Counted from the stretch's first letter, positions 1 through 14,214 are shown. The stretch: DNA of 64,000 nucleotides from Metopolophium dirhodum (GCF_019925205.1 NC_083562.1:3720001-3784000), one strand, 5' to 3'. The notes: generated by a model from the sequence alone, not told the origin. Made by a program: numbers and translations.

Positions 1-3000
1 TGGGGAGAGGAGAAAAATTGAACGAGGTATCGTATCATGGAATGGCAATTACTATAGAATTTTTTTTATCACTATTGTCAGATTCAACTATATTATAATA
101 TTATACTGTTGTAGCAGCCGTACAATATTATATCGTATTATTCAAATTGTTCCACTATAGACCTCTGGGCACGAATATTTTTGGTCCGCGGGAGATTGAG
201 CAGATATAGAGTATTTTTATTTTTTATCCATTTACGGGACGATGAAATGTTGTAATGAGAGAAATAAATATAAAGAATAAGCATTGCGTACGCATTGTTT
301 ATATGTATAAGTACCTATATCTAATATGATATAGCCGCAGTTGAAAGAATAAATGTCTTATGCCCGCTAGTTTTTGCGGTAGAGTGAAACTTTTTTTTCC
401 TGCACAGTGATGATGGCGGTGCTGTGAACGTTTAAAAATTCCCCCTTTGGATGGACTTTTCATAAGAGAAAACACAGGTAAGCACTTGGGAAATTAAATC
501 GCTCGAAAGGGTCTGAGAAATAAATAAATTCACTTCTGTTTTGATCAAAAGAAAAGAAAAAGAAATGGTGAAGTGCTTATACACATTAGAACGAGCGGAG
601 AGCACAGAAGAACTACAACTTACAACTGTAATTATTCACTCGATCAAAAAAATATATAAAGTCTTAATAAGATAACGCGTATGGAAACGGAAGTATATAG
701 GTATATATTTGCGACTAGATCGCAAAATTTACTCTGAATATCTCAATATTAAAATGATAAGCTTATCATCAATACTTGTTTATAATGTAGTTTTTATTTA
801 CATTTTTGTCGGGTAAAACAATACACAATTTGTCGACGATGATCACATACCGTACCTAATTACGTCATACGATAACCAATATGAATTAATCAGAATATGT
901 TTGGGGCGAGTTTCTGACGTTCCTGTGTAGGAATCTGTATACCTATGCTGAAAAGTAATTTAATTATAAGTCGTAATGTATTTGTATGATTTGTTACAAA
1001 AGTGAATATTTGCTTTAACGTTGGAAATATAATATATATTCAACCAGCTGTCTATGGATGACCAGTGTTATTAGGAACAATTATGATTACTTTTTTACTA
1101 ATATTATTATTGATTATAATATTACAACAAAACCATATTATATACTATTGTTATTCGACTTGTTGCTAACTGTGAGTTCCTATTATAGTATTTAAGTCTA
1201 TAATAAATTCCAACCGAAACGTTGTAAACAATTAAATTCGAAAACATAAATATCATATTATAATAATACATTGTGTGCAAATTATAACATATTATAATGT
1301 GTTATAGTATTTTACAACTCACTGCATAATTTTAAATAGATTATAGACAAAAAGTAAAATATTTAATGAACAATTGCATTTTAACTAAACAAATAGGTAA
1401 ATATATACGATTGTTGTGAGATTTTTGTTGTAATTAAATGGCACATTGTTCCCAGTAATATATTAATGTAATTTTAAATCTTCATTTATGTGTTTATTAA
1501 AATATCAACGCATTCCTAATTAAAATACTATATTCCTACAAAAAGTATAAAATAATATCCAAACGTTATAATGTTTTTAGGCAAAAGATCTTGATCGAAA
1601 TATTATTATTTTTAATTTAATTTAGCGTTTAATTTTTTTTATCGTGACATGACGTAGATTGCGTTCTACACAAAAAATACGCCACTATAAAAAGCAAAAA
1701 TAATGATTATTGTTTTTATATTTTCAAATAAAATTAACGTCGTACGAATGGTCACAAATAATAACATTTTTTTAAACTGTCGCATTATATCCAAAATGTA
1801 ATTCCCTGGTAAAAAATTTGTTCTTATTTCGTTTTCACGACAATTTTTACTAGCTAAGCATAATGTATAACTGTAGTGCGTCGTATACACCGACGCTGCG
1901 TAAAATAACATAATTTATTATTTTGATATATGTTATTATTAATTTATTGTTTTCGTTTACAATACGCATTTGTAAAACAATATCGGCAACATCGATGATG
2001 TTTTTTGCGTGTTAATAGCAATAATTTCGTTTTTACATGCGCACTTCATATTTTAGTTCTCTCGAAATGTTTGATTAATAACCATCACAAATAATACAAT
2101 AATTATGCACGTGTTAAAAAATATCACATTTTTTTATCGGGCTTCTGGGATCTATAATAATTATACCTATACTATTATGATATAAGTAATGTGTGTACGA
2201 TTGTTATAATATAATATGTAACTATATAACTGTTTTTGGTTTTTTAATTTCCGCATATTATTCGAATCGGTAGAATATTTTATGTGGCTCGCAGAACTGT
2301 TTGAAGGAAAAACCTATACGGAATATTATAATAAAATATGATGCATGACGGGCTACTCGAATGACTCCACCGACCCAGCAGCTCTAGAACGAACGCAACT
2401 TACTACATCATATTATTATATACGTATAATATATCTATCACTGGAGAATCTGTTATATTAATCATATATATACGCGCATACCTCTACTCGATCCGTAAAT
2501 CTCTTAAGTACATCGCTCTATATTGTCGTGTGTTATATACATTATTATATTATGCGTATAGTCTCTCGCACAGTTCCTTCAATGAGGCACTTGCCTCGTC
2601 TCTCGTCCGAGCTTTTATCATGTCCTCCCGCACCTCCCTACACACAATACAATACAATATAAAATATAATAATAATGCGCGTTGTTATCGTCGCGTGGCT
2701 TTACACCCTTGAAACGGAGGCGTACTATATACAGCGTTATTGTCGAAAAGTATATCACATTTTGCTGTATATACGTATATTTAATATGTACTCTGGTACT
2801 CGTTTTTAATATGCCAACCGTGCTTTCGCTGTATCATTCGCTATCGTTATTTTTTCGACCATATACGCCACGTCGAATCACTGAAAAAAAAACTTAAAAA
2901 TTTGACTTAATATAATATATTATATATATATATATGCATATATGTAGGTACCTACCTAAATAATATCAGCAAAACATATCTATTTAAATTGACAAAAAAA

Positions 3001-4024
3001 TTGCACCTGATAATGAATACCAGCTAGAATGTAAGCGGGAAATGACGGCACGCGCCATTATATTACATACTTATTTTGCCGTCTGCTCTCTATATCGCGT
3101 TTAAGGTTTAACACATAACCAGTGTTCTTTCTTCAGTTTTTTAAATTTTAAAACGAGTTATGAGTATATCTATGTAAAATATTTCGATATAAATATGCTC
3201 AAAACTTGTGACGAGCCGACAACGGTATAATATATAACATAGATAAAATTATATTCAGCGTCGCCAAGGGAGTGTTTGGGGGTTGTAATTCTCGCCTCAA
3301 AAATTTGGTAATATGTATATAGTTACTACAGTTGCATAATTTTATTACAATTTCTGCAGTTAAGAGAATTTTTTGCACCCCTGAATATATTAATGCTAAC
3401 AAAACTAAAAAGGTTCTGATAAACTGAAATTTGCTCTATGTGACACACATTTGTGAGATCACCCACTCAAGAAATAAATATATTCAAACAGTATACCTAT
3501 GTACATTTAGTTAGTTTATTTGATCAATAATCGCTGCACATGTGAAAACTGTATAGATAATTCAACGGAAACGTGTGAACTTTTCTTTTGTGAAAGTATA
3601 TAATCATAATACAACTTTTGACTTTTTGTAGGAAAATGTATACTATTCCCGAACGCATTATTACGGTCCCTTTTTTATATATAATTTACAGCATCGAAAT
3701 TCCTTTATATTAAAATATGTACACATAGTGTATATTATATTATAATATTGCAAGTGTATATATTATATGTACGTTGTGTCGACGATGATGTGCGCAGGTA
3801 CGTGTACAATTTGTACATCACATATTATATATTATATTATATACCCACTGTCCCACTAATTCGGCAAAGTTTGGCATCTGCACGCATAGATGCACAAAAG
3901 CTTTTTCATTTTAACGGTCGGTGACGGTTTTCTTCTGTTGGACGGATTTTATTTGCATACTGTCTGCATATTATTTGCGTGCCTTAACGAATTTTCCACC
4001 TAATCGAATCACGTATATATATAT
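1..4024. other. AT-rich non-coding DNA
   Basis: I see no supportable gene here. The stretch is AT-rich with many TA/ATT runs, and a perfect GTAGGTACCTAC palindrome lies at 2944-2955. A good splice-donor-like string (CAG then GTAAGC) occurs near 478, but the sequence before it has no convincing coding frame. Open frames at 1666-1911, 2530-2897 and 3199-3402 are short, rich in Tyr/Ile/Phe codons as expected from AT-rich random sequence, and show no domain. Confidence 0.6.
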
Positions 4025-4806
4025 TTATTGTCGGCGTCCCGCGTATAGTCAAATATGAGTTGTGACGAAATTGATATTCGTATATATTATATACTATACA
4101 CACTTCCAGTATAACACTGCCCAAAACAGATATCCCAGTATACTCTTTGCTCGCTTTGTGCGTAATTTGTAATTTAAGTCAATAATATATATTAAATATA
4201 TTTTAAAAATTTTTTTTTTTGGGGGGTAGTTGTCAAACATTATAATACATGATTATATTTTGCGAATAATCAACTAATTTATATTATAGTGCGATCTCGT
4301 ATACCTTCAATAATTATCCGCGTTCAATTATATTAAACGGCGAAGTAAAAATCTGAGTAAAAATCACAAAAATTCAATTTAATACGGTTTACTTAAGCTC
4401 AAGTAAATTTTATTCCTACGCACATAATTAGTTATTATATTGTCGGTGTCCCGCGTAGTAAAGATGAGTTGTGACGAAATTGATATATTCGTATATATAT
4501 ATATATGCGCTTCAAGGAACACGGCCAGAAACAGATATCCCAGTATACTCTTTGCTCGCTTTGTGCGTGATTTGTATTTTAAGTTAATATATTAATTTTT
4601 TTTTTGGGGTAGTCGTCAAACTTTATATTATTTTGCGAATAATCTGATTTATATTTTAATGCAATCTCGTACCTTCAATAATTATAACCACGTTGATATT
4701 ATATTAAACGGCATGGTAAAAATCACAAAAAGTCAATTTAATACGGTTTATTACTTAAGCTCAAGTATATACCTACGCACTTAATTAGTAGTTATTATAT
4801 TTTGTC
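4025..4806. repeat. Tandem duplication, two copies with a period of about 412 bp
   Basis: The string TGTCGG(C/T)GTCCCGCGTA starts at 4029 and again at 4441. After each copy the same landmarks follow in order: GAGTTGTGACGAAATTGATAT, ACAGATATCCCAGTATACTC, TTTGCTCGCTTTGTGCGT, a poly-T/GGGG stretch, TTTTGCGAATAATC, ACCTTCAATAATTAT, ATTAAACGGC and AATACGGTTTA. Copy 1 is about 4025-4437 and copy 2 about 4438-4806. They differ by many substitutions and small indels, so the duplication is not recent. No open frame is shared between the copies, so it is non-coding. Confidence 0.9.
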
Positions 4807-7762
4807 GTCACGTATCTTAAAAAGGCCTATATTTATAACATTAATTTATGTAAATATTTTAAAAGGGCTAATTACTGATTTACGTTAAACATTCAAACAG
4901 TTGGCGCAAGTTGTACAGAGTTTATAGGCAGGATGCGGTTAGTATATAGGGTCGGAGTAAATTTAGTATATAGGTGGCGAGAGGGTAGCGTATATATAGG
5001 TACTCACTACACTTTATGCAATATACACATCAACGTGTTGGTCGTTCTTTCCATTTAAGTTTGATGGACCGTATTCATTAAAATTTCAAGTTTGTCGGAA
5101 CTTTGCCATTGTACATGCGTTATAATACATTTATCGTGCTACAGATGGCACATAATATTATATCAATATAATAATAATATGTGTCTCGTTTATATACCAA
5201 ATTCTGCTATACGATTAACCGGCAATTTTTTTACCGAAACGCATGATGGGTTTCATTCGCGCAAAATACATAGCAAAACGAACGCCGTTTGACGAATATG
5301 ATTTTAACCTTTCGACGACGTGGCGCATTTTCTATGGATTAAAAACGCATTTCTGCTATATCATATATAATAATATACAACGGTGGTCGGATATATCAGC
5401 TATATCGTGGCAAATATTCGATACCGATTTGGTTTTTTTAATTTTATATAATTTGATACCTATAATATATAGATAAACATTGAATCATAATAATATGTTA
5501 TGTCGAAAACCTAACCTGCAGTGTTGGATTATATTGTTATTTCGCTGATTAAGATTGTTATCCCGCATTAACGTAAAACTTTTATTCGGGAATCCATTGA
5601 ATTTATGAAACCGTTCCAGAGAATCTTTTGTATAACCTACCGTAAATATTATATTGCTCACCAACATGTAATAAATTAAATTGACAATTAATATATTATA
5701 ATTAAATACCTACACGAGTACATTTCGTGATATATAGGTATATCACGAAATATTTAAATAGTATATTATATTATATCATAATATTATATATATTAATATA
5801 TAATATTATGCATTTGTTTTTAAAAATAAGTTTATTATTTTTTGCTTTACTAAATCGGAAAAATTTTAACGATTTATATAAAATTACGTCGAATGACGAC
5901 ACTTGCCTAATACATATTATATTACGATACACCCTGAAGTTATATACCTACGCGTGCACAAATCCAGCATATACGGGCATTAGGAATTATGTACGATTTA
6001 TACTAATGTATACAATATAATATATACTTATATATACATATATCCGAATAATAAGCTTTCGGTCGATTAAGTGGGCTAATCTTAGGGCTCTGACAATGGT
6101 ACCTATATAATATTATGTGTATGTCGGAGACCTGTGCGTGTCGCATCAATATATAATACAATACACATTACGCTCAGTAGTCAGAGACCGTATACATATA
6201 CATATCGTCCAAACAAACGACGTGGGAGGAGAAATAGCGTATTATTATTGTACCTATATAGAACTGCGCGATTTATACTTCCGGAGTATAATACATATTT
6301 TGGTCGAAAGACCAAAGTCATCGGTCATCGCGGGCTGTAAACCATGTACAGGTATATGCGTATACAGAGTGTTTCAGTACGATAACAGTACAAACTTTGA
6401 GAATAATCTCGTGTCAGTTTGTGAAAACCTGTTTTGTGTTTCGCAAGGGATTTATGGTATCTATTTCATTAAATATTAAACTTATTGGTATACCTATAGG
6501 TAATAAATACACTATACATAACAACATAATATTGTCGTCTCCCAGAACAGTTATTTGAGATGGTTAATTTCTGATTAAAATATAACAATTCAAGGTTTTA
6601 TCGTTCAAACGATAAAAAAGTTATTGAAAAACAGACAATGATACATTTTTAATTATTCAATTTATCAGAAATTAATTCCCACGCGAGATTTGTCGTCCCT
6701 GAAAATCCCTATATTTATTATACCTACTATCTATATTATATTATATATATAATTATTTTTTTTTTGGAGATTTTACGTTACGCTTGCGTCTCAAATTTAA
6801 ATTCTCAAAAGTTTTGTGGGATATCAGAATGGGAAACGATGGGGGACGACGATTCTAGGTGTATATTTACTATCGCATAAATTTAAAATTAATTACGATA
6901 TAGGTATAAATATAGATATCATAATAAGACAGTATTCATACAAATCCCTCAAATTTTACAAAACGCATCATAATCTTATAATGAAATATATCCTGTATAT
7001 ACATGTCGTTTGATATTACGATAACGTTTTTGTAGTCCGATTCTAACAATGGGATCTAACCGTGTGCTGTTATAACTATTAATGCGTTTTTGGGGAGGAG
7101 GTCATATTTATATATTAAAATAATCACACTGACAATGATTTACAATTGTCTTGACGTTTATATTCTAGCCAATCATAATAATATTGTATAGGTACTGTAT
7201 AATATACATCTTCCCGCGTTCTGATTTTCTATATTATGTGTCGCATCGTATAATTGACATTGTTTAATGTATGAAACCCACAGTCACCGCGTAGGGTATT
7301 AGTGTGCTTAAGCCGTGTATAATTTCGCTACCTACCTATATAATAATATAATATATTAAATAGTATTATTAATATTAAACACAGAGATTTTGTCAACAAT
7401 TTTTAACGATATTGTTATCGTTACGCTACACAACCAGATAATTAACACAGCGGAGGTGTGAGGGTAGTTTTTTTAAAGAAATTGTATGAAATTATATTTT
7501 TTAAGAAAGAGCTTAAAAATATAATATTGTTGTTGATGCTCGTGAAAAAAAAATGAGTTTAATTCATTATAATACATATAATATTAGCATTTCAAAAATA
7601 AATAAAATATAACGTAGGTACATAATATTATTATACCATAGCGGTAACATATACGAATACACAATAATTATAATTATATACATTATATGAAACTCCAGAC
7701 AACTATAAATAATATATGCTTTATATAATTAATTATATACAAGTGATACGTATAGCCTATAC
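4807..7762. other. AT-rich non-coding DNA
   Basis: No gene is supported. The stretch holds a perfect short hairpin (5722-5751, listed separately) and AT-rich simple sequence. The longest frame, 6117-6479 (120 codons), starts at GTG, has no recognisable domain and lies in biased DNA; I treat it as chance. Confidence 0.5.
5722..5751. repeat. Perfect 13-bp hairpin
   Basis: ATTTCGTGATATA (5722-5734) is followed by the 4-nt loop TAGG and then its exact reverse complement (5739-5751). The stem contains the mixed-sequence core TTTCGTGA/TCACGAAA, so it is not merely an alternating-AT palindrome. No function is evident. Confidence 0.8.
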
Positions 7763-7849
7763 CAGGGGTGGCCAACTTTAATATAGACTTGACGTGATCA
7801 ACCTCTGAGCTTTTCTAGGTTGTCGCGATCGACCCGTTGGTCACCCCTA
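7763..7849. mobile_element. Small hAT-like terminal-inverted-repeat element
   Basis: CAGGGGTGGCCAAC at 7763-7776 is matched in inverted orientation by GTTGGTCACCCCT at 7836-7848, with one mismatch. The CAGGGGTGG start is typical of hAT-superfamily termini. The interior is only about 60 bp and cannot code for a transposase, so this is a deleted or MITE-like copy. I could not define a clean 8-bp target duplication, although CCTATAC occurs at both borders. Family assignment rests on the terminal motif alone. Confidence 0.55.
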
Positions 7850-10800
7850 TACAGTAGATGCAATACAATATGTAATTTTCGATCTCACCATCACGAGTCC
7901 TCATGACTCGATGGTAGTAAAACACGATAGTTGCAATCATGATAGCTATTGTATATTATGACTGCATAGACATGCGCTTAAACGTAACTAGGTATATTAT
8001 ATACAGGCTTTTGATTTCGGGGTCTCGAATTTCACCTAAAATTATTTTATTGGACTTTTTTAGACCGTACATTTTTTTTTTTTTTGTGGACCGCATATTG
8101 GGAGTTGGCCATTATTAATTCATACACTAATGACCATTTTATTTTTTCAAGGCATTATATATTAAAATTATACCTATTTTTGTATTTAGATAAAGTTTTT
8201 TTCACTGATCCCAACCCCACGGTCCCGACCGTACAAAAGTATGAAGGTACAATACGCACAGTGTGCATATTGTTTACAAAATTGCTTTAAAAACTAAACG
8301 ATTTAAAGATAAATATATGCATTTTGTAGGTTTTGAACTTCCTCGATAACGACATTATTTTGAAAAAAAATTAAAAAATAACTCATTTATTTATCCTTCT
8401 CACCGGTATACGACGATAAACGAAACGAACAATTTTATTATTATTAAACCCATAATAAACAGTTCTACCGTCGCTTAGTTTGTAAAAAATCATAACGATG
8501 TGCTTCTCACCGTACAATATTATTGTTTTATACAATATTTTCATTATTATAATATTATAATATTATTATTGTACTAACAACACGGGACGGAAGTCTATGT
8601 ACGGTTTGTATATGTGCAGATTACACCAGCTCGTTACGGCGTAAGGTCAGTGATATGTCACGGTGCGTTTCAGGTGTGCGGGGGGATACGTCTTGGAAGC
8701 AAATTTGTTATTTTCGTAAAGGTGAAGGATAATAATTTAATATCTAGTAGAGCAAACACACTCGGGCCAATTTCACGTTCACACGTCTTGCGTCATATAA
8801 TTATTTAAATTATTCACAAGTGGACATGTGGTAGGTATACGCACGAACCCCGACTACCGTGCGAAACGACCCGAGCACGAAACGCGTTGTCTGGTTCGAC
8901 GGCGATTTGTGTCCGACAAAACTTCCAAACCAGTTAATTATTTTCTTCGAAAAGATAAATCTGAAAACCTTTTTTCTCCTACAAATTTTGTCCATATAAC
9001 CCGTGTTTACCGAGGTTTTACACACTGGACGACAACGACGACGACGACGTTTCGAAGACTTCATGCGAAAAATAATAATACATTAATATACGATATAACC
9101 TGCACCGTGACCGGCATAACACGTAATTAGTATTTTTTCAACATTTCATTCGCTGTATAATAATAATAATAATATAACCATATAGGTTATATGTCACGAC
9201 GTTTTAAGCGTAATCCCGTAAAACATTTTTCTCCTTTACCTATTATAGATTCGAGGCCATAATATAATATCATTGATTAAATAGTATTTATAGGTACTAT
9301 TATACTTTGTGTGTACCATCACTGCAGTATCTGTATAATGATAATATACATAATACATGTATATATACTATAAACACATGTAGGTGCATTAAAAAAACAA
9401 TAGATTGTTTTACAATATTATTAAGTCGTCTGTTTGTTTTACGTACCTATAGTGGTAGTGCATAATATATAAACATATTGAACATACGTCCTACGTTATA
9501 TTATTCTTATATTTTTTTCTTATAATATGTTTCAACGATATCAAAGCAGCAATAAATAACGAATAGACTAAACGTTTCATAATTTATTTTTTTTAAACGC
9601 CACAGTGCTTAATTTTACCTAATTTAGTTAAAACAATAGTGGATTAATAATAATTACGAATCCCTGAGAACGCGAGTATTTACTTTTTTATTTAGGTATT
9701 TATTTCAAGTTTAAATTCAACACTGGCGGTCTCTATCGTTCCATGGCATCAATATAATAATTATAATATCGAACTTAAGTTATAATATTATGTATTTCAA
9801 ACGAAAAACTGCAGTTAGCATGCATAGGCACATTTTCTATAATTATAATAATATTTTATCCCGTCCCAGTTAATTCGATAGTCTTTTAAAATTATTATAT
9901 ACACAATATTTTAATATAATATAATAAAGATGGTTTTACCAAACGTATAGAATTCTAAATGTGTATCCGTAAGATAGAAAATCTAATTGCTGGGGGAAAA
10001 ATGTGAAGGGTGTAATATAATGTGCCAACACACATATCTCATTAGATATAATACACACGCGACGTTTTGGAAATGCTGAAGCGGTGGAATAAATATAAAA
10101 TATATTTTATTCATAGCATACCTATAGCCTATAGGTACATATTTGAAAAGAAAAAAATAATCGTATTTTAACACAATTTAGTGTAGGTACATTTCATATT
10201 TACTGTGTGGTATGTATTATATTTACTGTAAATTGATACATTGCTCTTAAGTGCATTATTTAAAATAATGCCATTAGGCGAGGAACTGTGTAAGTAATAT
10301 ACGTTTATACAGAAATACGTTAACTCGATTGATTAATGCTTAGGTGCTTAATGTACGCTCGAGTCAAGAGATATTGTACATATATATATATTATATTATA
10401 CGACTCGATATTAAATTATTAAGATTAACTTTATAAAACAACTTCGCATACCATTTAGTTGGCGTATATGTTATTTAAATATAATATATATTATATAATT
10501 ATGTGTAAAAAATTACAATTTTATTCACAATAGTGCAGCATACGTGTCACTAATGCAAATTTTGCCAAGGAGCCAATCGGACGAATTTTCATGAATCAAA
10601 ATACAATATAATAATATGTCAATAATATATATTATGCTTAAACTCAGGTACCTATATACATCAAAGTCCACCTACTGGTGTAAGTACTTTATATAGTAGC
10701 GTCGTGGTCGTCCAATTTATACGATATGGTTACAATAATTTAAGTGCAATGATCTCGTTAATATCGGAATGTATAAATGTTAAAATGTTTTATGTGTTTT

Positions 10801-11714
10801 ATAATTTATTTGAGTTATCTAAAGTTTTTTGAATAAATAATTTTTCAGTCACGTTTTTTTTCTTCTGTATCGAATATTATAAGAGACCACAATATGTCCA
10901 CATAATCTAGGTAGGTAGGTATACTGCTATAGTGTAAAGGCTACCTCATTCGAGTAGCTTAATATATTATGCACATTTTTAAAATATAATATCATATGAC
11001 ACTAAAATATTATAATAAAATACACTGTTTCCAAGACAAAATTGTTTAAAATATCATCGTAGGTAGGTACCTACCTATATATTATAATAATACTCCCGTG
11101 ACCTAGATGTCAACTCGATCGTGTAGGACTGTTTTTTTTTTTATAATAATTATGATTAATTATCTTGTCAAGAACTTTAGTAATAATATAATAACAATAA
11201 TAATAATAACAGCGACAGACAATTCAACGATTATACTTATTATCTACACGTAAAACATGTTTCTCTCCCACAAAGATGTTTTGTATTATGTTCATTATAA
11301 TATTATGTATACTGCACTACTGCAGGTATTAGGTAATAGACAAATACAGTCTTTATTTTGAAAATCAACTCACGATAACCGACGCGTTAATATACGATAG
11401 TTTTCAACCATAACCAGCGTATAGGTTCGTATTATTTGATATTTCGTTCGTCGAGAAAATTACGTACACATTTTAGTGACATACGAGTAGGTGACACGTA
11501 TAATATATAATAACTTTTGCGCCAATATTAAGAATATTGGAATTTGAAATTTCAAACAATAAAATTATTGTATATCATATTATTATAATATACCTACCAG
11601 CCAATAGTATACTATATCTAGCTGTTACATATTTGATAGTAATTTCATATATTACATAAGTATACGATGATGTATATACATAATTTTGACCACCATATCG
11701 GCTTAGGTGTATTT
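7850..11714. other. AT-rich non-coding DNA
   Basis: No gene is supported. A GAC-rich trinucleotide stretch near 9028-9051 produces overlapping frames on both strands (8810-9064 minus, 8828-9130 plus) that look like composition artefacts. A perfect 18-bp palindrome, TAGGTAGGTACCTACCTA, lies at 11060-11077 and is one of the clearest examples of the window-wide TAGGTACC palindromes. Confidence 0.5.
11060..11077. repeat. Perfect 18-bp TAGGTAGGTACCTACCTA palindrome
   Basis: The sequence equals its own reverse complement over 18 bp. Shorter versions (TAGGTACCTA, GTACCTACCTA) recur all over the window, for example at 2944-2955, near 17885-17900, near 21690 and near 33853. The recurrence shows a genome-wide motif rather than a unique regulatory site. 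Confidence 0.85.
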
Positions 11715-11880
11715 TCCATGCATGCAGGGGAGGAACGGTTTTGGAACGAATGATTGAAACGCGTTTGTATTTGTGGCAAGTATTTTTAGTTGGGTGGTCA
11801 CCCATCCGGGAGCTAGCAACACTGGCCGATACGTACACTGAGAGCATTTACGCAGTTGAGTGTACTTACCGCGCCACATT
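11715..11880 (-). repeat. Candidate SINE with 5S-rRNA-like box C
   Basis: On the minus strand the segment begins near 11880 with GTGGCGCGGTAAG and carries GCTCCCGGATGGGTGACC, which includes GGATGGGTGACC (reverse complement at 11796-11807). That 12-mer closely resembles the box C of the internal promoter of 5S rRNA. The rest is not a full 5S gene, so I read it as a 5S- or pol-III-derived dispersed repeat. It is GC-richer than its surroundings. A 90-codon minus frame (11575-11847) runs through it and is not treated as a gene. Family identity is inference. Confidence 0.45.
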
Positions 11881-13099
11881 AAGTCACCGTTGTGTTTATA
11901 TATAATATATCATATATATTTTTTGCGATATTAAATAAAACAGCAAGTACAAAATTTAATCCACACATTGTAGTGAAGCTCGATACGATATTAATTCTGT
12001 GTTTTAGTACACTTTATTTTCACAGATTAAATATACAAATGTTGTAAATTTAATCTGCGAGGAAAAAGTACACGTTTATGTGTTGTACAGTATAAGTATA
12101 TACTGGGAGATTTTTGAACAGCGTATACTCTCGCTATACTGAAAAGTATTATTCATTTTTTATTTATATACAATATCTACTAAAAGTAATATTACAGATT
12201 ATTAATTTTATTCCTAACTTTGTTTTTTACTGCAAAGTTTTAAAGTTTATATGCCGGTCATAGTGCACTACGCAATGGTTATATTATTCCACGAAGATCT
12301 CTTACTACCACTAAACTAAACTTTAAACGCTTATTAATAAAAAAAACCATATTCATTCAATATTCAAAAAAAAAATTTCTTTTTAAATCAAAAGTTGATA
12401 ATGGTCTTGGCAACAGACGTAAAACAATAAAGCAATATAAAATGTTATCTGCCTAAGTATACTCGTATTATATATTATAGATAGTACCACCTACCTTACC
12501 TTAATATACTAAAAATCAAAATGTCAATAGTTTTATCAACGTCTGTAGTTATAGTTCACTGTGTTAAAAAAAGTCTCCCCATATAGTGTTGTGCGTATAC
12601 GGTACGTCTACAAGAGGACCACTTTACACCCGCATGACGTCTTGTATCTGTTTTACACACGTGTAACATGGCAAATCCGTAATAATTCGGTACGTTGTTT
12701 GTTACAACTTATGCGGGTGGTAGGGTCTTCTTAATTTACGTATCCAGATTTATTATGTTTTACTATTGTAGCCGTGGTTTCTGAATGGGATCGTGGGGTG
12801 CAGAAATATGTTCGTGCATCGTTTGCCCTATTGTTTTTGGAATTCCGTTGACAAAACAAGTCGTTGATTATTATCAATAAAACATGATAATATTGCGATC
12901 ATTTAAATAAATCAAATGATTATTAATCATTTGGGCGGACGACAAATTCTCATAAATATTTACGTGCATATAAGAACTCCGTCAGCTGCTCTGAAAATAA
13001 AACCGTGTGTTACACACACATAGAATATACTTAGAATATTGTAAAGTCGTAATACCCAAGGCAGGAATATAAAAAAAAACCGGGAAAGTCGCTCTTTCA
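11881..13099. other. AT-rich non-coding DNA
   Basis: I see no gene, RNA gene or recognisable mobile element in this stretch. Confidence 0.5.
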
Positions 13100-13350
13100 C
13101 TACTAGTTTTACTCTTTCATTACAGTAAAGGTGTCGAATGCGTACCTTGACATTGATAAGGTCACTGTAACGGATGTATGTAAAATAACTAAGATTTGAA
13201 ATAAATGTTTACGAAAAACGATTCAGACAATGGACGTGGAGACAATCTGTCAGCATGTTATAATATATTTCTTAGGTTTTCTCACATTATATATTGCAAT
13301 TAGTAATTTTTTTTCTATTAGTTATACATATACGGTAGGTTGAACTAATT
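13100..13350 (+). repeat. Dispersed repeat family A, head-end fragment
   Basis: This is a diverged copy of a segment also found at 19640-19900, 39980-40110 and 40720-40850. Shared landmarks are GTCACTGTAA(C/T)GGAT, then ACGAAAAACGATTC(T/A), then the (G/C)A(C/G)GGTC(A/T)GTCAGC-like block, and in the 19.6-kb copy the following CGGTAGGTTG. Only the head of the family is present here. It has no coding potential. Confidence 0.7.
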
Positions 13351-14214
13351 TTTCCCAAAAACAAATCGCGTGTATACCAATTATTACAATATTATTTCAT
13401 ATAATATAATAATTAGTATAGGTACTTAGTATTCCTTATTAGCTGTTATTATTAAGTTATAAGCTAATATACTTGCAACTTACTTGACGTTTAACGTATT
13501 GTTTAGGCTTAGGCCTTCTACACACGGAGCTTTAGGCTTAGGCTTGACCACGTCCATCACGGTCGTGTTGTCGGAAAAGTCGATTGTATTACATATTATT
13601 ATTTTGACCTGCAGCGAACAAATAACGCGTATTATTATAATATTATAATTTATAGATAGGTACCTATTTTACTTTTGTTGTGGCGGCGCCACATCGTCTG
13701 CACTCCGCGACGTTTCAATAATACATCACGCACATATTATTATTATTATGATCTTTTAAGATAGTCAAGATAGTCGCGGCGTTGCCCATAAAATATAATA
13801 TAATATGGCAATATTATTACATCGCAAACGAGCGTGATCAAACGCAATACGTCTACTATAGGTTATAGGTACGAAAACCGTTTTCAACAATAATTCTCGT
13901 CGTCGTCATCGTCGTCGGTATACAACGCCTGCCCACCTGTATTGTTGTATCCACATGATACGAATAACGATAAAATCATTTCCACGAGTGTGGCAATATC
14001 GCTTAATGTATTCAGCTACATGGCTCGTGACTAGTCGTGTTATATTAGCATATTGTATTTTGTTTTTAGCCGTCCTGGAGACACCCGAGTGAGATATAAA
14101 TTCGTTTTCGATTACCCACAACGACGTCTGCAAAACACGACGCGCATATACTGCAGTGTGCAGCTTCGCTCGGAATTGCTATATGCTCGTCCCATTTTTC
14201 CACTGCTATAACTA

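Noticed and set aside
6117..6479. 120-codon plus-strand frame
   Set aside because: It starts at GTG, lies in biased AT-rich DNA, overlaps another frame and shows no domain, splice signal or conservation clue.
8810..9130. Overlapping 84- and 100-codon frames on opposite strands
   Set aside because: They share a GAC-repeat stretch and have no domain; at most one could be real and nothing favours either.
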